A DNA stretch of 64,000 bases from Streptomyces rimosus subsp. rimosus (GCF_000720725.1 NZ_JOCQ01000008.1:81689-145688), one strand, 5' to 3'; positions 32,993 through 46,223 are shown, counted from the stretch's first letter. Notes: a model not told the origin generated them from the letters alone. Numbers and translations are program-made.

Positions 32993-33034
32993 CGCGGCGG
33001 CGCAGGAAGCAGTACGGGAGGAGGGACGTCGGGG

Positions 33035-34210
33035 ATGAACACCAAGGACTTCGTGGAGAAGGACTACTACAAGGTCCTCGGCGTCCCGAAGGACGCCACC
33101 GAGGCGGAGATCAAGAAGGCGTACCGCAAGCTGGCCCGGGAGTTCCACCCGGACGCCAACAAGGGCGACGCCAAGGCCGAGGAGCGCTTCAAGGAGATCT
33201 CCGAGGCCAACGACATCCTCGGTGACCCCAAGCGCCGCAAGGAGTACGACGAGGCGCGGGCGCTGTTCGGCAACGGCGGCTTCCGCGCCGGCCCCGGCGG
33301 CGCCGGTGGCGGATCGTTCAACTTCGACCTGGGCGACCTCTTCGGAGGCGGCGCCCAGGGCGGCTCGGCGGGCGGCGGCTTCGGCGGCGGGCTCGGCGAC
33401 GTCTTCGGCGGCCTGTTCAACCGCGGCGGTGGCACGCGTACACAGCCGCGCCGCGGCCAGGACGTCGAGTCCGAGGTGACGCTCAGCTTCACCGAGGCGG
33501 CGGACGGGGCCACGGTCCCGCTGCGGATGTCCAGCCAGGCGCCCTGCAAGGCGTGTTCGGGCACCGGCGACAAGAACGGCACGCCGCGCGTGTGCCCGAC
33601 CTGCGTCGGCACCGGACAGGTCAGCCGCGGCGGCGGTGGCGGCTTCTCGCTCACCGACCCGTGCGTGGACTGCAAGGGCCGCGGCCTGATAGCCGAGACG
33701 CCCTGCGACGTCTGCAAGGGCAGCGGGCGGGCGACCAGTTCGCGCACGATGCAGGTGCGCATCCCGGCGGGTGTCTCCGACGGGCAGCGCATCCGGCTGC
33801 GCGGCAAGGGCGCCCCGGGCGAGCGCGGCGGCCCGAACGGCGATCTGTACGTCGTCGTCCACGTCGACGCCCACCCGGTCTTCGGCCGCAAGGGTGACAA
33901 CCTGACCGTCACCGTCCCGGTCACCTTCCCGGAGGCGGCGCTGGGCGGCGAGGTGCGGGTGCCGACACTCGGCGGCCCGCCGGTGACGCTCAAACTGCCG
34001 GCCGGCACTCCCAACGGACGTACCATGCGCGTGCGCGGCAAAGGCGCGTCGCGCAAGGACGGCACCCGCGGCGACCTGCTGGTCACCGTCGAGGTGAGCG
34101 TCCCCAAGGATCTCGGCGACAAGGCACGTGAGTCGCTGGAGTCCTACCGCGAGGCGACCGCGGGCGAGGACCCGCGGGCGGAGCTGTTCCAGGCCGCGAA
34201 GGGAGCATGA
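33035..34210 (+). CDS. dnaJ: co-chaperone DnaJ (Hsp40)
   Basis: A 391-residue class I Hsp40: J domain with HPD (REFHPDANKG), a Gly/Phe-rich linker (residues about 85-140), and four CxxCxGxG zinc repeats (CKACSGTG, CPTCVGTG, CVDCKGRG, CDVCKGSG). The C-terminal peptide-binding domains follow. It stimulates DnaK ATPase and delivers substrates. AGGAGGGACG precedes ATG; the stop overlaps the hspR start (ATGA). Confidence 0.98.
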   Translation: MNTKDFVEKDYYKVLGVPKDATEAEIKKAYRKLAREFHPDANKGDAKAEERFKEISEANDILGDPKRRKEYDEARALFGNGGFRAGPGGAGGGSFNFDLGDLFGGGAQGGSAGGGFGGGLGDVFGGLFNRGGGTRTQPRRGQDVESEVTLSFTEAADGATVPLRMSSQAPCKACSGTGDKNGTPRVCPTCVGTGQVSRGGGGGFSLTDPCVDCKGRGLIAETPCDVCKGSGRATSSRTMQVRIPAGVSDGQRIRLRGKGAPGERGGPNGDLYVVVHVDAHPVFGRKGDNLTVTVPVTFPEAALGGEVRVPTLGGPPVTLKLPAGTPNGRTMRVRGKGASRKDGTRGDLLVTVEVSVPKDLGDKARESLESYREATAGEDPRAELFQAAKGA

Positions 34211-34668
34211 GTCGGATGGATGGCCGGGGCGGGCGTCGGAACCCGTATGAACTGACCGAAGAGTCGCCGGTGTACGTCATCTCCGTCGCGGCTCAGCTCT
34301 CCGGCCTGCATCCGCAGACCCTGCGGCAGTACGACCGGCTGGGCCTGGTCTCGCCCGACCGTACGGCGGGCCGCGGCCGGCGCTATTCGGCCCGGGACAT
34401 CGAACTGCTCCGGGAAGTGCAGCGGTTGTCGCAGGACGAGGGCATCAACCTCGCCGGCATCAAGCGCATCATCGAACTGGAGAACCAGGTCACGGCCCTG
34501 CGCCAGCGGGTCGCCGAGCTCCAGCACGCGGTCGAGGGCGCGGCTGCCGCCATGCAGCAGCGGGAGGCGGCCGTGCATGCCTCGTACCGCCGGGACCTGG
34601 TGCCCTATCAGGAGGTGCAGCAGACCGGCGCGCTGGTCGTGTGGCGCCCGAAGAAGCGGTCCGAGTAG
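34207..34668 (+). CDS. hspR: heat-shock repressor HspR (MerR family)
   Basis: A 153-residue MerR-type repressor: YVISVAAQLSGLHPQTLRQY is the winged-helix recognition motif, followed by GRRYSARDIELLREVQRL and a coiled coil (ELENQVTALRQRVAELQ). HspR binds HAIR sites with DnaK as co-repressor. Such sites lie upstream of dnaK and clpB in this window, giving a negative-feedback circuit. Translationally coupled to dnaJ. Confidence 0.97.
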   Translation: MSRMDGRGGRRNPYELTEESPVYVISVAAQLSGLHPQTLRQYDRLGLVSPDRTAGRGRRYSARDIELLREVQRLSQDEGINLAGIKRIIELENQVTALRQRVAELQHAVEGAAAAMQQREAAVHASYRRDLVPYQEVQQTGALVVWRPKKRSE

Positions 34669-34684
34669 GCCGTCATCATCCGCG

Positions 34685-34731
34685 GGCGGCGGGGCCGGGA
34701 TGCGCAGCGCGCCCCGGCCCCGCCGCCTTTT
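34685..34731 (+). terminator. terminator of the dnaK operon
   Basis: A perfect 15-bp GC stem (GGCGGCGGGGCCGGG at 34685-34699 with CCCGGCCCCGCCGCC at 34713-34727) followed by TTTT, 17 bp after hspR. Confidence 0.92.
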
Positions 34732-34773
34732 CGCGATGTCCTGCGGGGCGTCCGGCGGGGAGTCCCGCGGGGG

Positions 34774-35178
34774 TCAGCAGCCGTTGTACCCGGCCGTCGG
34801 CATGGACAGACGGCGGTGTACGTGGGACTTCATCGCGCTGGTGTAGACCGGCTCGTCGTAGTCGGCAATCTCCAGCCGGACGCCGGCGGCGGCGCAGCGG
34901 GCGGTGAACTCGTCGGCCGAGGCGATGGCGTTCTCCAGGGCGCGGCGGTTGGGGGCGACGAAGACGTCGACCAGCCCGGCCTCCACGTCCTGCCACAGCG
35001 CGGCGTGGTCGGCGCGGAGCTGGTGCACGCTCAGCCGGCAGGTCAGGTCGTAGTCGCGGGCCTCGGCCCAGCGTGTGCACATGGCGTGCTGGCTGCGGTC
35101 GTCCACCAGGAACGGGTCGTCGTCCAGCCCCGACAGCGGCATGAGGCAGGCGATGGCCGTCACTCGGACCGAGTTCAT
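34774..35178 (-). CDS. conserved hypothetical protein with resolvase-like fold pattern
   Basis: A 134-residue protein starting MNSVRVTAIACLMPL. The segments CRLSVHQLRADHAALWQDVE and VDVFVAPNRRALENAIAS recall the N-terminal fold of serine resolvases, but the catalytic Ser/Arg set is not present. That resemblance may be only structural. Its start overlaps the stop of the zinc-ribbon gene by 4 bp (ATGA), so the two are a coupled pair. Function unknown. Confidence 0.65.
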   Translation of the reverse strand: MNSVRVTAIACLMPLSGLDDDPFLVDDRSQHAMCTRWAEARDYDLTCRLSVHQLRADHAALWQDVEAGLVDVFVAPNRRALENAIASADEFTARCAAAGVRLEIADYDEPVYTSAMKSHVHRRLSMPTAGYNGC

Positions 35179-35420
35179 CGTGCCCCCCGGGGCGTGGCGG
35201 GTGTGGGGGTGACGATACCGCCGCGCGCGGACCGGGGTGGAGGGGCGGTGCCGGGTGGAGAGGCGTAACCGCACGCGTGGCAGATCGCCCAGCCGTCCTG
35301 GTTCACGGCGAGCTGGCCGCCGCAGCGGGGGCACAGTTCGGCGCGGGCGGGGCGGCGGGTGCAGGGGGAGCGGACGCCCGTACGGGCGGGGGCGGGTTCG
35401 GTGTGTGATGCAGACGCCAT
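35175..35420 (-). CDS. small zinc-ribbon protein
   Basis: An 81-residue protein. Two Cys pairs, CPRCGG near residue 30 and CHACGY near 47, form a rubredoxin-like zinc ribbon. The N- and C-terminal thirds are Pro/Arg/Ala-rich and probably disordered. It is coupled to the hypothetical gene downstream. Function unknown; a nucleic-acid or protein-binding role is only a guess. Confidence 0.65.
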   Translation of the reverse strand: MASASHTEPAPARTGVRSPCTRRPARAELCPRCGGQLAVNQDGWAICHACGYASPPGTAPPPRSARGGIVTPTPATPRGAR

Positions 35421-35559
35421 GCGCTCTCCAACAGCAGTTTTCCGCTCCGCGGGGTGCGCGGCGGGAGCGGTTGTCCCGCTTTCGGCTTAGCAGGGGGCGT
35501 GCGGCGGCGGAAGCGCGCCGTCCGAATCCGGCCAGGTACGGACCTGGCCGGTCGGTGCC

Positions 35560-35964
35560 CTACGCGCGGCCCAGCGCCCTGGTCACGGTGATCTCCACCA
35601 TCACCCGGTCCGGCTTGGGCCTGGGGGTACGGCCGTACCGCTCGGCGTAGCGCCGTACCGCGTCCGCCACCACGTCGGCGTCCGTACGGATGCGGGCCAC
35701 GCCCTCCAGGGTGGCCCACCGCTTGTGGTGCAGCTGGCACACCGCGACCCGGGCGCCGTCCGGGCCTCCGGCGAGGATGTGGCCGACCTTGGCACTGTCC
35801 TTGCGGGTGATCACGCGGGCGATGCGCTGGTTGGCGTCGAAGGTGACGCCGACCGGGACGACGTGGGGGGTGCCGTCGGGGCGCAGGGTGGTCAGCGTGC
35901 ACAGGTGGTGCTCGCTCCAGAAGGCGAGGTACTCGGGGCTGAGGTCGTCCAGGTCGTGGGCCAT
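35560..35964 (-). CDS. PPOX-class F420-dependent oxidoreductase
   Basis: A 134-residue split beta-barrel protein: LAFWSEHHLCTLTTLRPDGTPHVVPVGVTFD is the PPOX/FDOR signature, and ARVAVCQLHHKRWATLEG is the second conserved strand pair. Proteins of this size in actinobacteria bind F420, FMN or haem; the substrate is unknown. Transcribed alone, divergent from the clpB promoter region. Confidence 0.82.
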   Translation of the reverse strand: MAHDLDDLSPEYLAFWSEHHLCTLTTLRPDGTPHVVPVGVTFDANQRIARVITRKDSAKVGHILAGGPDGARVAVCQLHHKRWATLEGVARIRTDADVVADAVRRYAERYGRTPRPKPDRVMVEITVTRALGRA

Positions 35965-36300
35965 GAGCGGAAGAGTAATCGGGGAACCTGTGGGGGCGCC
36001 GTGAGGAAGTTGTGCGAAGGAAAGGTGAAGGCGGCGTGGAGGTGTCGGGGAGATGCCGCGAAAGTGTCGTATGTCCTGGTGGGGCGCGGAAGGTCACGTC
36101 CGGTTCCGTACCGGCTCCGTCCTGCCGGACCCGGTACGACGGAGGCAGGTCGGACGGCCTGCCCGCGGTCGCGGCGGCGCCCGGCCGGTGGCCCCCGGTG
36201 ACCGGCCGGAGGGAAACCGGTGGGGCGTGAACAGCATGGCCCGGCGCTCCGGGTGCACCCGTAGAAGGGCCGGAAGGCGCCGTACGCTGTCCGGAACGGC
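35965..36300. other. intergenic region upstream of clpB
   Basis: No gene is supported between 35965 and 36427. The promoter-proximal part contains the HAIR listed separately. The rest shows no clear repeat or RNA signal. Confidence 0.5.
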
Positions 36301-36321
36301 CTTGAGTGGAATAGACTCAAC
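36301..36321 (+). promoter_or_regulatory. HAIR operator of clpB
   Basis: CTTGAGT-N7-ACTCAAC matches the HspR inverted repeat with one mismatch, 107 bp before the clpB start, placing clpB in the HspR regulon with the dnaK operon. Confidence 0.9.
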
Positions 36322-36427
36322 TTATCGCATGTTGAGCTGAGCAGGTTCGCCGCGCGCCGCGGCGCCGACGGGCACAACCGACCAGGGCAGACCGACCAGG
36401 CATCTGAGCACAAGGAGGAGCGGCCGA

Positions 36428-39067
<2,640 letters not shown>

Positions 39068-39210
39068 GGCGCACCGGAGCGGTCGCGGCGGGCCCGCCGC
39101 CGTCCGATCCGCCGGCCGGTTCGGCCCACAGCGGAGAGACGGCGGCGGGCTTGCCAGGACGGGGCCGGGATGGGGGAGGATGGCGAGGACCATACGAAGG
39201 GAATTCCACG

Positions 39211-39747
39211 GTGAGCATCGACCCGTCCTCGATCCCGAATTTCGGGGGCCAGCCCGAACCGCAGCCGTCGGGGCCTGATGGTCCCGTCCTGCCCGACCAG
39301 GACCTGGTCAAGCAGCTCCTCGACCAGATGGAGCTGAAGTACGTAGTCGACGACGAGGGTGACCTCGCCGCCCCGTGGGAGCAGTTCCGCACGTACTTCA
39401 TGTTCCGCGGCGAGGAGGAGCAGCAGATCTTCTCCGTCCGCACGTTCTACGACCGCCCGCACGGCATCGACGACAAGCCGAAGCTGCTGGAGGCGCTCGA
39501 CGACTGGAACCGCCGGACGCTGTGGCCCAAGGCCTACACCCACACCCATGACGACGGCACGGTCCGCCTGATCGGCGAGGCGTCGATGCTGATCGGTACC
39601 GGCGTCGCGCTCGAACACTTCGTGTCGAGCACGGTCAGCTGGGTCCGCGCGTCGATCGAGTTCGACAAGTGGATCGTCGAGCAGCTCGGCCTGGAGGCCG
39701 AGATCGAGGGTGACGGCGACGCGAAGCCGGGTGACGAGGAGGCGTAA
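39211..39747 (+). CDS. YbjN-domain protein
   Basis: A 178-residue protein from GTG 39211. After a Pro-rich N terminus it has the YbjN fold pattern (LLDQMELKYVVDDEGDLAAPW, FRTYFMFRGEEEQQIFSVRT, WNRRTLWPKAYTHTHDDG, LEHFVSSTVSWVRASIEFDK), resembling type III secretion chaperones. The family is linked to stress tolerance in other bacteria; its molecular role is unknown. It follows clpB by 143 bp on the same strand and ends at a strong terminator. Confidence 0.85.
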   Translation: MSIDPSSIPNFGGQPEPQPSGPDGPVLPDQDLVKQLLDQMELKYVVDDEGDLAAPWEQFRTYFMFRGEEEQQIFSVRTFYDRPHGIDDKPKLLEALDDWNRRTLWPKAYTHTHDDGTVRLIGEASMLIGTGVALEHFVSSTVSWVRASIEFDKWIVEQLGLEAEIEGDGDAKPGDEEA

Positions 39748-39773
39748 GCCCTCCGCCCGGCCGCAGGCGCCGA

Positions 39774-39804
39774 CGGGCCCCGGAGCGAGGTGCTCCGGGG
39801 CCCG
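39774..39804 (+). terminator. terminator after the YbjN gene
   Basis: CGGGCCCCGGAGC, loop GAGGT, GCTCCGGGGCCCG, followed by TTGCCGTTT; it also faces the convergent small secreted-protein gene. Confidence 0.9.
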
Positions 39805-39836
39805 TTGCCGTTTCCGGGCAGTTTCGCCGCGTGCCG

Positions 39837-40112
39837 TCAGCCCCGGGCCGCGCGTCGGCAGGCTTCGCCGGCCACCACCGCGGGGACATAATCCCTCCGC
39901 AGCTCGGCGTAGCAGGCGCGGAAGTTCTCCGGTCCGCCCCTGCCGCCGATGCGGCAGGCTCGTTCGGCCACGTCTTCGTCCGTGCCGGGACGCTGTTCCA
40001 GCACGTAGTAGAAGCAGCTCTGCGGGGTGGCCTGGGCGGCCGGGGCAATGGCCGCCGCACCGCCGAGGGCGAGGGCGAGACAGCTGAGGGTGGCAGCGAG
40101 ACGCTTGGGCAT
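39837..40112 (-). CDS. small secreted protein
   Basis: A 91-residue protein with AAAGGA before ATG 40112. Residues 1-29 are a Sec signal peptide (MPKRLAATLSCLALALGGAA... AQA). The mature part has three Cys and a basic, Arg-rich end (ERACRIGGRGG, ACYAELRRDY). No family recognised. Confidence 0.75.
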   Translation of the reverse strand: MPKRLAATLSCLALALGGAAAIAPAAQATPQSCFYYVLEQRPGTDEDVAERACRIGGRGGPENFRACYAELRRDYVPAVVAGEACRRAARG

Positions 40113-40237
40113 CGCAGATCCTTTCGGAGGATTCCCCGAGTACGTCATGGCAATGGGGTGCGGTTGCAGTTCCCTCATTCATGAACGCACCGCGGAGGCC
40201 GTCTGCCCTCCTGGCTGCCGCCATTGCGGTGACCTGT

Positions 40238-41449
40238 TCACAGCGGCTCGGGTGCCATGGTCAGCAGGTACAGGCCGTAGCCGAGGGAGAGCGCGGCCAG
40301 CGAGCCCGCTGTCAGGACGACGGCGCGCGGGCGGGCGCGGGCGAGTGCGACGGCCGCGGGGAAGAGCAGCGGGAAAGCCGGCAGCAGGAACCGCGGCTTG
40401 GACGGGAAGTAGCCGGTGCCGCCTAGGGCCATGGCCACCAGTACGGCGGTGTAGACGAGCAGCGGCAGCGGCGGCCGGTCCAGCACCATGAGTATGAGCA
40501 GCAGCAGCGCCACGGCGATCACGGCCGCCGTCATGTACTGCACCAGCGGCGCGTCGTGCAGGAACAGCCGCTTCACGGTCCGCAGGGTGCCCTGGCCGAA
40601 GTCGAAACGCGTCCCCCAGATCTCCTGCACCTGGAAGTAGCCGCGCGGCCCCGCGCCAGTGCGCACCCCCACCCATAGGACGTATCCGAGCCAGCCCGTG
40701 GGGGCGATCAGGGCCGCTGCCCAGTACTGCCAGAGGGGACGCCTCTGCCGCTGTACGGGGCCGTCCCTGCCGCGCCGCCAGGCCCGTACAGCCACCACCA
40801 CCAGGACCGCCGCGGCGACCGCGAGGCCGTTCGGCCGTGCCAGACCGGCCAGGACCGCCAGTGCCCCGGCCCACAGCGGGCGGTCGGTGAGCAGCGCGTA
40901 CAGGGCCCACGCGGCCAGCGCGGTGAGCAGCGGCTCCGTATAGCTCAGCGACTCGATGACCGCGTGCGGCAGCAGCGCCCACAGCACCACCAGGAACGTA
41001 CCGGCGCGCCGCCCGTAGAGGTGCGCGCCGACCGCGAAGATCCCCCAGGCGGCCACGGCGGCGGCCGTCCACGCGAGCAGCAGCCCGGCGCTGAGCGCGC
41101 CGACCGGCAAGGCGGTGGAGACGCCGCGGATCAGCCCCGGGAACAAGGGGAAGAACGCCAGGTCGGCGAGGGGGTCCGGGGGCCACATGCGGTGCGGCGT
41201 CGGGGAGCCGTAGCCGTACCGGGCCACGCTCAGGTACCAGTTGGAGTCCCAGGTCGCGCCGAGCAGGTTGCGCGGGTGGCGGCCGGTGTGCCAGGCCCAC
41301 AGCGCCGTGCACACGGCCCCCGCGAGGCGGACGGCCGCGAACAGGGCGAGGGCGGGGGCCGCACGGCGCAGCGCGGCCCGGACGTGCACGCGTACGGAGC
41401 CGGGCCGTGGCGCTGCGGCGGCCGCGGTGTCGACGGTCTCGGCGGACAC
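40238..41449 (-). CDS. integral membrane glycosyltransferase, PIG-V/GT-C mannosyltransferase-like
   Basis: A 403-residue polytopic protein (about ten helices) with GGAGGTG before its GTG. The first large loop has TWDSNWYLSVARYGY, the WDSxWYLxIA-type acidic motif of PIG-V-like mannosyltransferases, and further on AFFPLFPGLIRG and ARPNGLAVAAAV. These enzymes use polyprenyl-phosphate sugars at the outer face of the membrane. The acceptor is unknown; the gene is transcribed alone. Confidence 0.82.
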   Translation of the reverse strand: MSAETVDTAAAAAPRPGSVRVHVRAALRRAAPALALFAAVRLAGAVCTALWAWHTGRHPRNLLGATWDSNWYLSVARYGYGSPTPHRMWPPDPLADLAFFPLFPGLIRGVSTALPVGALSAGLLLAWTAAAVAAWGIFAVGAHLYGRRAGTFLVVLWALLPHAVIESLSYTEPLLTALAAWALYALLTDRPLWAGALAVLAGLARPNGLAVAAAVLVVVAVRAWRRGRDGPVQRQRRPLWQYWAAALIAPTGWLGYVLWVGVRTGAGPRGYFQVQEIWGTRFDFGQGTLRTVKRLFLHDAPLVQYMTAAVIAVALLLLILMVLDRPPLPLLVYTAVLVAMALGGTGYFPSKPRFLLPAFPLLFPAAVALARARPRAVVLTAGSLAALSLGYGLYLLTMAPEPL

Positions 41450-41626
41450 GAAACACCTCCGGTACGCGCGCGGCGGCCACCCGCCGGGGCCACGCGCCCC
41501 GCGCACCCCGACACCACGACTCTCTGCGCCGCCCACGCGGCACGCGACCCCTGTAGGCCGACCGGGTGGCGTACAGGGGTCGCGGGCAGGGGGCCGCGGG
41601 CAGAGGGCTGCGGGAGGGCGTCCGCT

Positions 41627-42814
<1,188 letters not shown>

Positions 42815-43071
42815 CCTCCGCCGAACCTCTGGACTTCCTCAACTGTGCTTTGGGCCCGGTGGGGCCGGGGCATGAGCCCCGCCGACGGAACCGACGCGGT
42901 GCGGACCGCCCGGAAGGCGGACCGCCCGGAAGGCGGGCCGGGCGCACCGGAGTGGATCAGCGCGGATCGGAGAGGGATCGCAGGACACGTACGACAGGGC
43001 TCCGGGCCCGCCGGAAGCGGCGGCGCCGGGGCGGGTGCCTCGCTTCGGGGGACGGAAAGGAGTGTGGGGCG

Positions 43072-43353
43072 ATGATGGGCTTCGTGGTCTTCCTGGTGAT
43101 CTGTGGGGTGGTCGCGGCGCTGGTGGCCACGGCGGCGCAGAGCCGCGACGGCGGGCGCCGCAGCCTCGGCAAGGGCAGCCGGGACGGCACCGGCTGGTGG
43201 GTGGCCGGTGATCCGGGGCTGAGCGGCGGACACCACCACGGCCACTCCGGCGGCGGGCTCGGCTCCTGCGGAAGCGGTGGGCACTCCTCCTGCGGGGGCG
43301 GCGGACACTCCTCCTCGTCCTGCGGTGGTGGCGGGGGTTGCGGCAGTTCCTGA
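43072..43353 (+). CDS. small membrane-anchored Gly/His/Ser/Cys-rich protein
   Basis: A 93-residue protein with AAAGGAG about 11 bp before ATG. One N-terminal helix (MGFVVFLVICGVVAALVATA) is followed by a tail rich in Gly, Ser, His and Cys (GGHHHGHSGGG, SSCGGGGHSSSSCGGGGG). The His and Cys clusters suggest metal binding. No family recognised. A hairpin at 43375-43396 (GCCCCGT/ACGGGGC) follows the stop. Confidence 0.65.
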   Translation: MMGFVVFLVICGVVAALVATAAQSRDGGRRSLGKGSRDGTGWWVAGDPGLSGGHHHGHSGGGLGSCGSGGHSSCGGGGHSSSSCGGGGGCGSS

Positions 43354-43665
43354 CGCGTTTCCTGATGCGTTGTTGCCCCGTCCACATGCACGGGGCCCAT
43401 GCAGGTCCGCATATGCGCCCGGTGGGGTCAACCCCCGCTGGGCGGTGGGATGTTGAACAACTGAACTGAGTAGCCCTCTGAGGGATGGAAACCCTACGAA
43501 GCTGGGTAAAAACGCTGTGGGCCCCGCTCTTTTCATGATTCCCTCTCCCTAGAGAATCCCAGTTCTCGGACCCCACGTGGGCACGAGCCGGCAGACAGTC
43601 ACCACCTGATCCCGTCTCCGGGGCAGGCCGGCCCACCATCCACTGCGTGCTTGCGGAGCCGACCC
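43354..43665. other. intergenic region before the DUF2617-like gene
   Basis: Apart from the GCCCCGT/ACGGGGC hairpin at 43375-43396 and a CCCTCTGAGGG palindrome near 43470-43482, nothing is recognised in these 312 bp. Confidence 0.4.
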
Positions 43666-44184
43666 ATGCTCACGACCCTCAAAACGGCCTACACCGATAC
43701 CCGCGCCTGCGACCTGGCCTGGGCGCTGGGCAGGGAGCCGCAGCCCGCCCTCGCCGTGCTCGACCTGGAACTCGCCGCGGCCCACGTGCAGTTGAGGCTG
43801 CTCGGGGCCTCCCATCAGGTGCTGCTGGAGGAGGAGCACGGGACCTGCTCCGAAACGGTCGCCTGCATACCCGGCAGCAGCACCCCGCTCCCGCTGGGCG
43901 TGGCGAAACGCATCGGCGACTGGGAGTACGAATTCGCGGCGCACGTCGAGACGCTCTCGCACGGCTCGTTCGCCGGGCGTGCACAGGAGTTGCTCGCCCT
44001 GGTCGCCGAACACCCCCACGGCCTTGCCGGAACGTTCCCGGGCTCGCCGCACGCCTTCACCGCGATGCTGGCGCAGCGCGAGGACGGGCAGGTGCGCTGG
44101 CGCACGTGGCACGCCTACCCGCAGGAGGGGCGCCTGGTCGCGACGCGTACGCGGGTGGGCGTACGGATGACGGCGGCGCTGTGA
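43666..44184 (+). CDS. DUF2617-like protein
   Basis: A 172-residue soluble protein. It has the pattern seen in actinobacterial DUF2617 proteins: LDLELAAAHVQLRLLGASHQV, ETVACIPG, and WRTWHAYPQEGRLVATRTRV at the end. No catalytic residues stand out; the function is unknown. It is 149 bp upstream of the spermidine-synthase-like gene on the same strand, a common pairing. Confidence 0.7.
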   Translation: MLTTLKTAYTDTRACDLAWALGREPQPALAVLDLELAAAHVQLRLLGASHQVLLEEEHGTCSETVACIPGSSTPLPLGVAKRIGDWEYEFAAHVETLSHGSFAGRAQELLALVAEHPHGLAGTFPGSPHAFTAMLAQREDGQVRWRTWHAYPQEGRLVATRTRVGVRMTAAL

Positions 44185-44332
44185 CGGTCCGGCCCGCGGT
44201 TCCCGGCCGGTCCGCGGGCCGGTGCGCGCGCCGGACGCCGGGGCCGGAGTGCGCCAAGTCGCCCGTGTAGAAGGCGCACTACGCTCGTGTGGGTGACGTA
44301 GGGCCATCCTGGCGTCACGTAGCGTTCACGGC

Positions 44333-46084
44333 ATGATCGACCCGCCTGATCCCGTCCACCGCGGTTCGCCCGACCCGCCGGAGGCCATAGGTCCGGCGCG
44401 ACTGCCCGTACCCGCCGGGATCGGCCGGCTGCTCGTCCTGGCCACCGTCTTCGTCTGCGCCGCCTGCGGCATCGTCTACGAACTCGAACTGGTCGCCCTC
44501 TCCTCCTACCTGACCGGTGACTCGGTCACCCAGGCCTCCGTCGTGCTGTCCGTCATGGTCTTCGCGATGGGCATCGGTTCGCTGCTCGCCAAGCGGCTGC
44601 GCTGCCGGGCCGCCGTCGGCTTCGGCGCGCTGGAGGCGGGCCTCGCGCTGGTCGGCGGCTTCTCCGCGATGGCGCTCTACGCCTGTTACGCCTGGTTCGG
44701 CCAGTCCCGCTCCGTCCTGGTCGGCTTCTCCCTGGCCATCGGCATGCTCATCGGCGCCGAGGTGCCGCTGCTGATGACGCTGATCCAGCGGGTCCGCCGC
44801 CAGGACGCGGGCGGCGCGGTGGCCGACCTGTTCGCCGCGGACTACGTCGGCGCGCTGGTCGGCGGCCTGGCCTTCCCCTTCCTGCTGCTGCCCCTGCTGG
44901 GCCAGGTCTCCGGTGCCCTGCTCACCGGGTCGGTCAACGCGGTGGCCGGGGGCGGGCTGGTGCTGTGGCTCTTCCGCAGCGACCTGTCCGTGCGGGCGCG
45001 TTGGGCGCTGGTCCTCGCCAACGTCCTGGTGCTGGCGCTGCTCGCCGTCGGGACGGTGCTGGTCTCCCCCTTCGAACGGGCCGCGCGGGACGCGGTGTAC
45101 GGCTCGGCGGCGCGGGTCGCGGTCCGTACCGGCGTGCAGGAGGTGGTGATCACCGGCGGTACGGGGCCGGACGCCACGGGGCGTACCGGCGCGCTCGACC
45201 ACCGGGACAGTTCGGGCCGTGGCGCGGCCAGGCCGGAACGGCAGGCGGCGGGGGCCGGCGGCACGGGCGGGCCGCTCGGGCTCTACCTGGACGGGCGGCT
45301 GCGGGCCAGCGCGGGCGACGGATTCCCGTACCACGAAGGGCTGGTGCACCCGGCCATGTCCGGCGGCCCGCACCGCCGGGTGCTGGTGCTGGGCGGCGGT
45401 GACGGGCTCGCCGCGCGAGAAGTGCTGCGCTGTCACGGAGTGGTATCCGTGACGGTCGTCGAACCGGACCCGGGCGTGACCCGGCTGGCCCGTACGGACC
45501 CGGGGCTGTCGGCGCTCAACGGGCACGCGCTGAACGATCCGCGGGTACGGGTCGTCCCGGGCGACGTGTTCGAGTGGCTGCGGCGGGGCGGCGCGGCCCG
45601 CGACGGCGGCCCGTACGACGTCATCGTCGCCGACCTGCCCGACCCGGGCAGCCAGGCCAGTACCAAGCTCTACTCCCAGGAGTTCTACGGCCTCGCGGCC
45701 CGCGCGCTGGCCGAGGGCGGCCGGCTGGTGGTGCACGCCGGGGAGCCACTGGTCCGGCCGCGCTCGTACTGGACGGTGGACGCGACCGTACGGGCAGCGG
45801 GCCTGCGGACCGCCCCGTACCGGATTCCGGGGCGGTTCACCGGGCAAAACGATGCGGCGGAACGCTCCTGCGCACCCGCTCCGCACGGCACCGGCGGGGC
45901 CGACTGCTGCTGGGGCTTCGTCCTCGCCGCACGCCGGACACCGCGCCTGGACCTGGCGCCGGACACGCCCGCGCTGCGCTCGCTGACGCGCGACGGACTG
46001 CGGGCCGCCGGGCGCGCCGCCCGCCACGACCGCATCGGCGGCCTGCCGCCGTCCACCTTGATGCATCCGCGGCACCTGGACTGA
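44333..46084 (+). CDS. membrane-fused spermidine synthase-like protein
   Basis: A 583-residue fusion. Residues about 30-250 hold seven membrane helices (LLVLATVFVCAACGIVYELE, VMVFAMGIGSLLAKRL). The C-terminal half is a Rossmann aminopropyltransferase: VLVLGGGDGLAAREVLRC, VTVVEPDP, DPRVRVVPGDVFEWL and YDVIVADLPDP with the catalytic-region Asp. The insert near 280-310 (Gly/Arg/Ala-rich) is unusual and probably disordered. It would transfer aminopropyl from decarboxylated SAM to a diamine at the membrane; the natural substrate is not settled. Confidence 0.85.
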   Translation: MIDPPDPVHRGSPDPPEAIGPARLPVPAGIGRLLVLATVFVCAACGIVYELELVALSSYLTGDSVTQASVVLSVMVFAMGIGSLLAKRLRCRAAVGFGALEAGLALVGGFSAMALYACYAWFGQSRSVLVGFSLAIGMLIGAEVPLLMTLIQRVRRQDAGGAVADLFAADYVGALVGGLAFPFLLLPLLGQVSGALLTGSVNAVAGGGLVLWLFRSDLSVRARWALVLANVLVLALLAVGTVLVSPFERAARDAVYGSAARVAVRTGVQEVVITGGTGPDATGRTGALDHRDSSGRGAARPERQAAGAGGTGGPLGLYLDGRLRASAGDGFPYHEGLVHPAMSGGPHRRVLVLGGGDGLAAREVLRCHGVVSVTVVEPDPGVTRLARTDPGLSALNGHALNDPRVRVVPGDVFEWLRRGGAARDGGPYDVIVADLPDPGSQASTKLYSQEFYGLAARALAEGGRLVVHAGEPLVRPRSYWTVDATVRAAGLRTAPYRIPGRFTGQNDAAERSCAPAPHGTGGADCCWGFVLAARRTPRLDLAPDTPALRSLTRDGLRAAGRAARHDRIGGLPPSTLMHPRHLD

Positions 46085-46223
46085 CACCTGCCCGGCAGGC
46101 CGGTGCGGGCCCGGGCCGCGGCCTGCCGAAGGGCCGGCGGACCGGCGGCACACCACCGGGCCAGGAGAAAATTGGTGCCGGACCGGGCACGTGTGCCGGA
46201 AGGGCTGGGTAGGCTCCTTAGCC

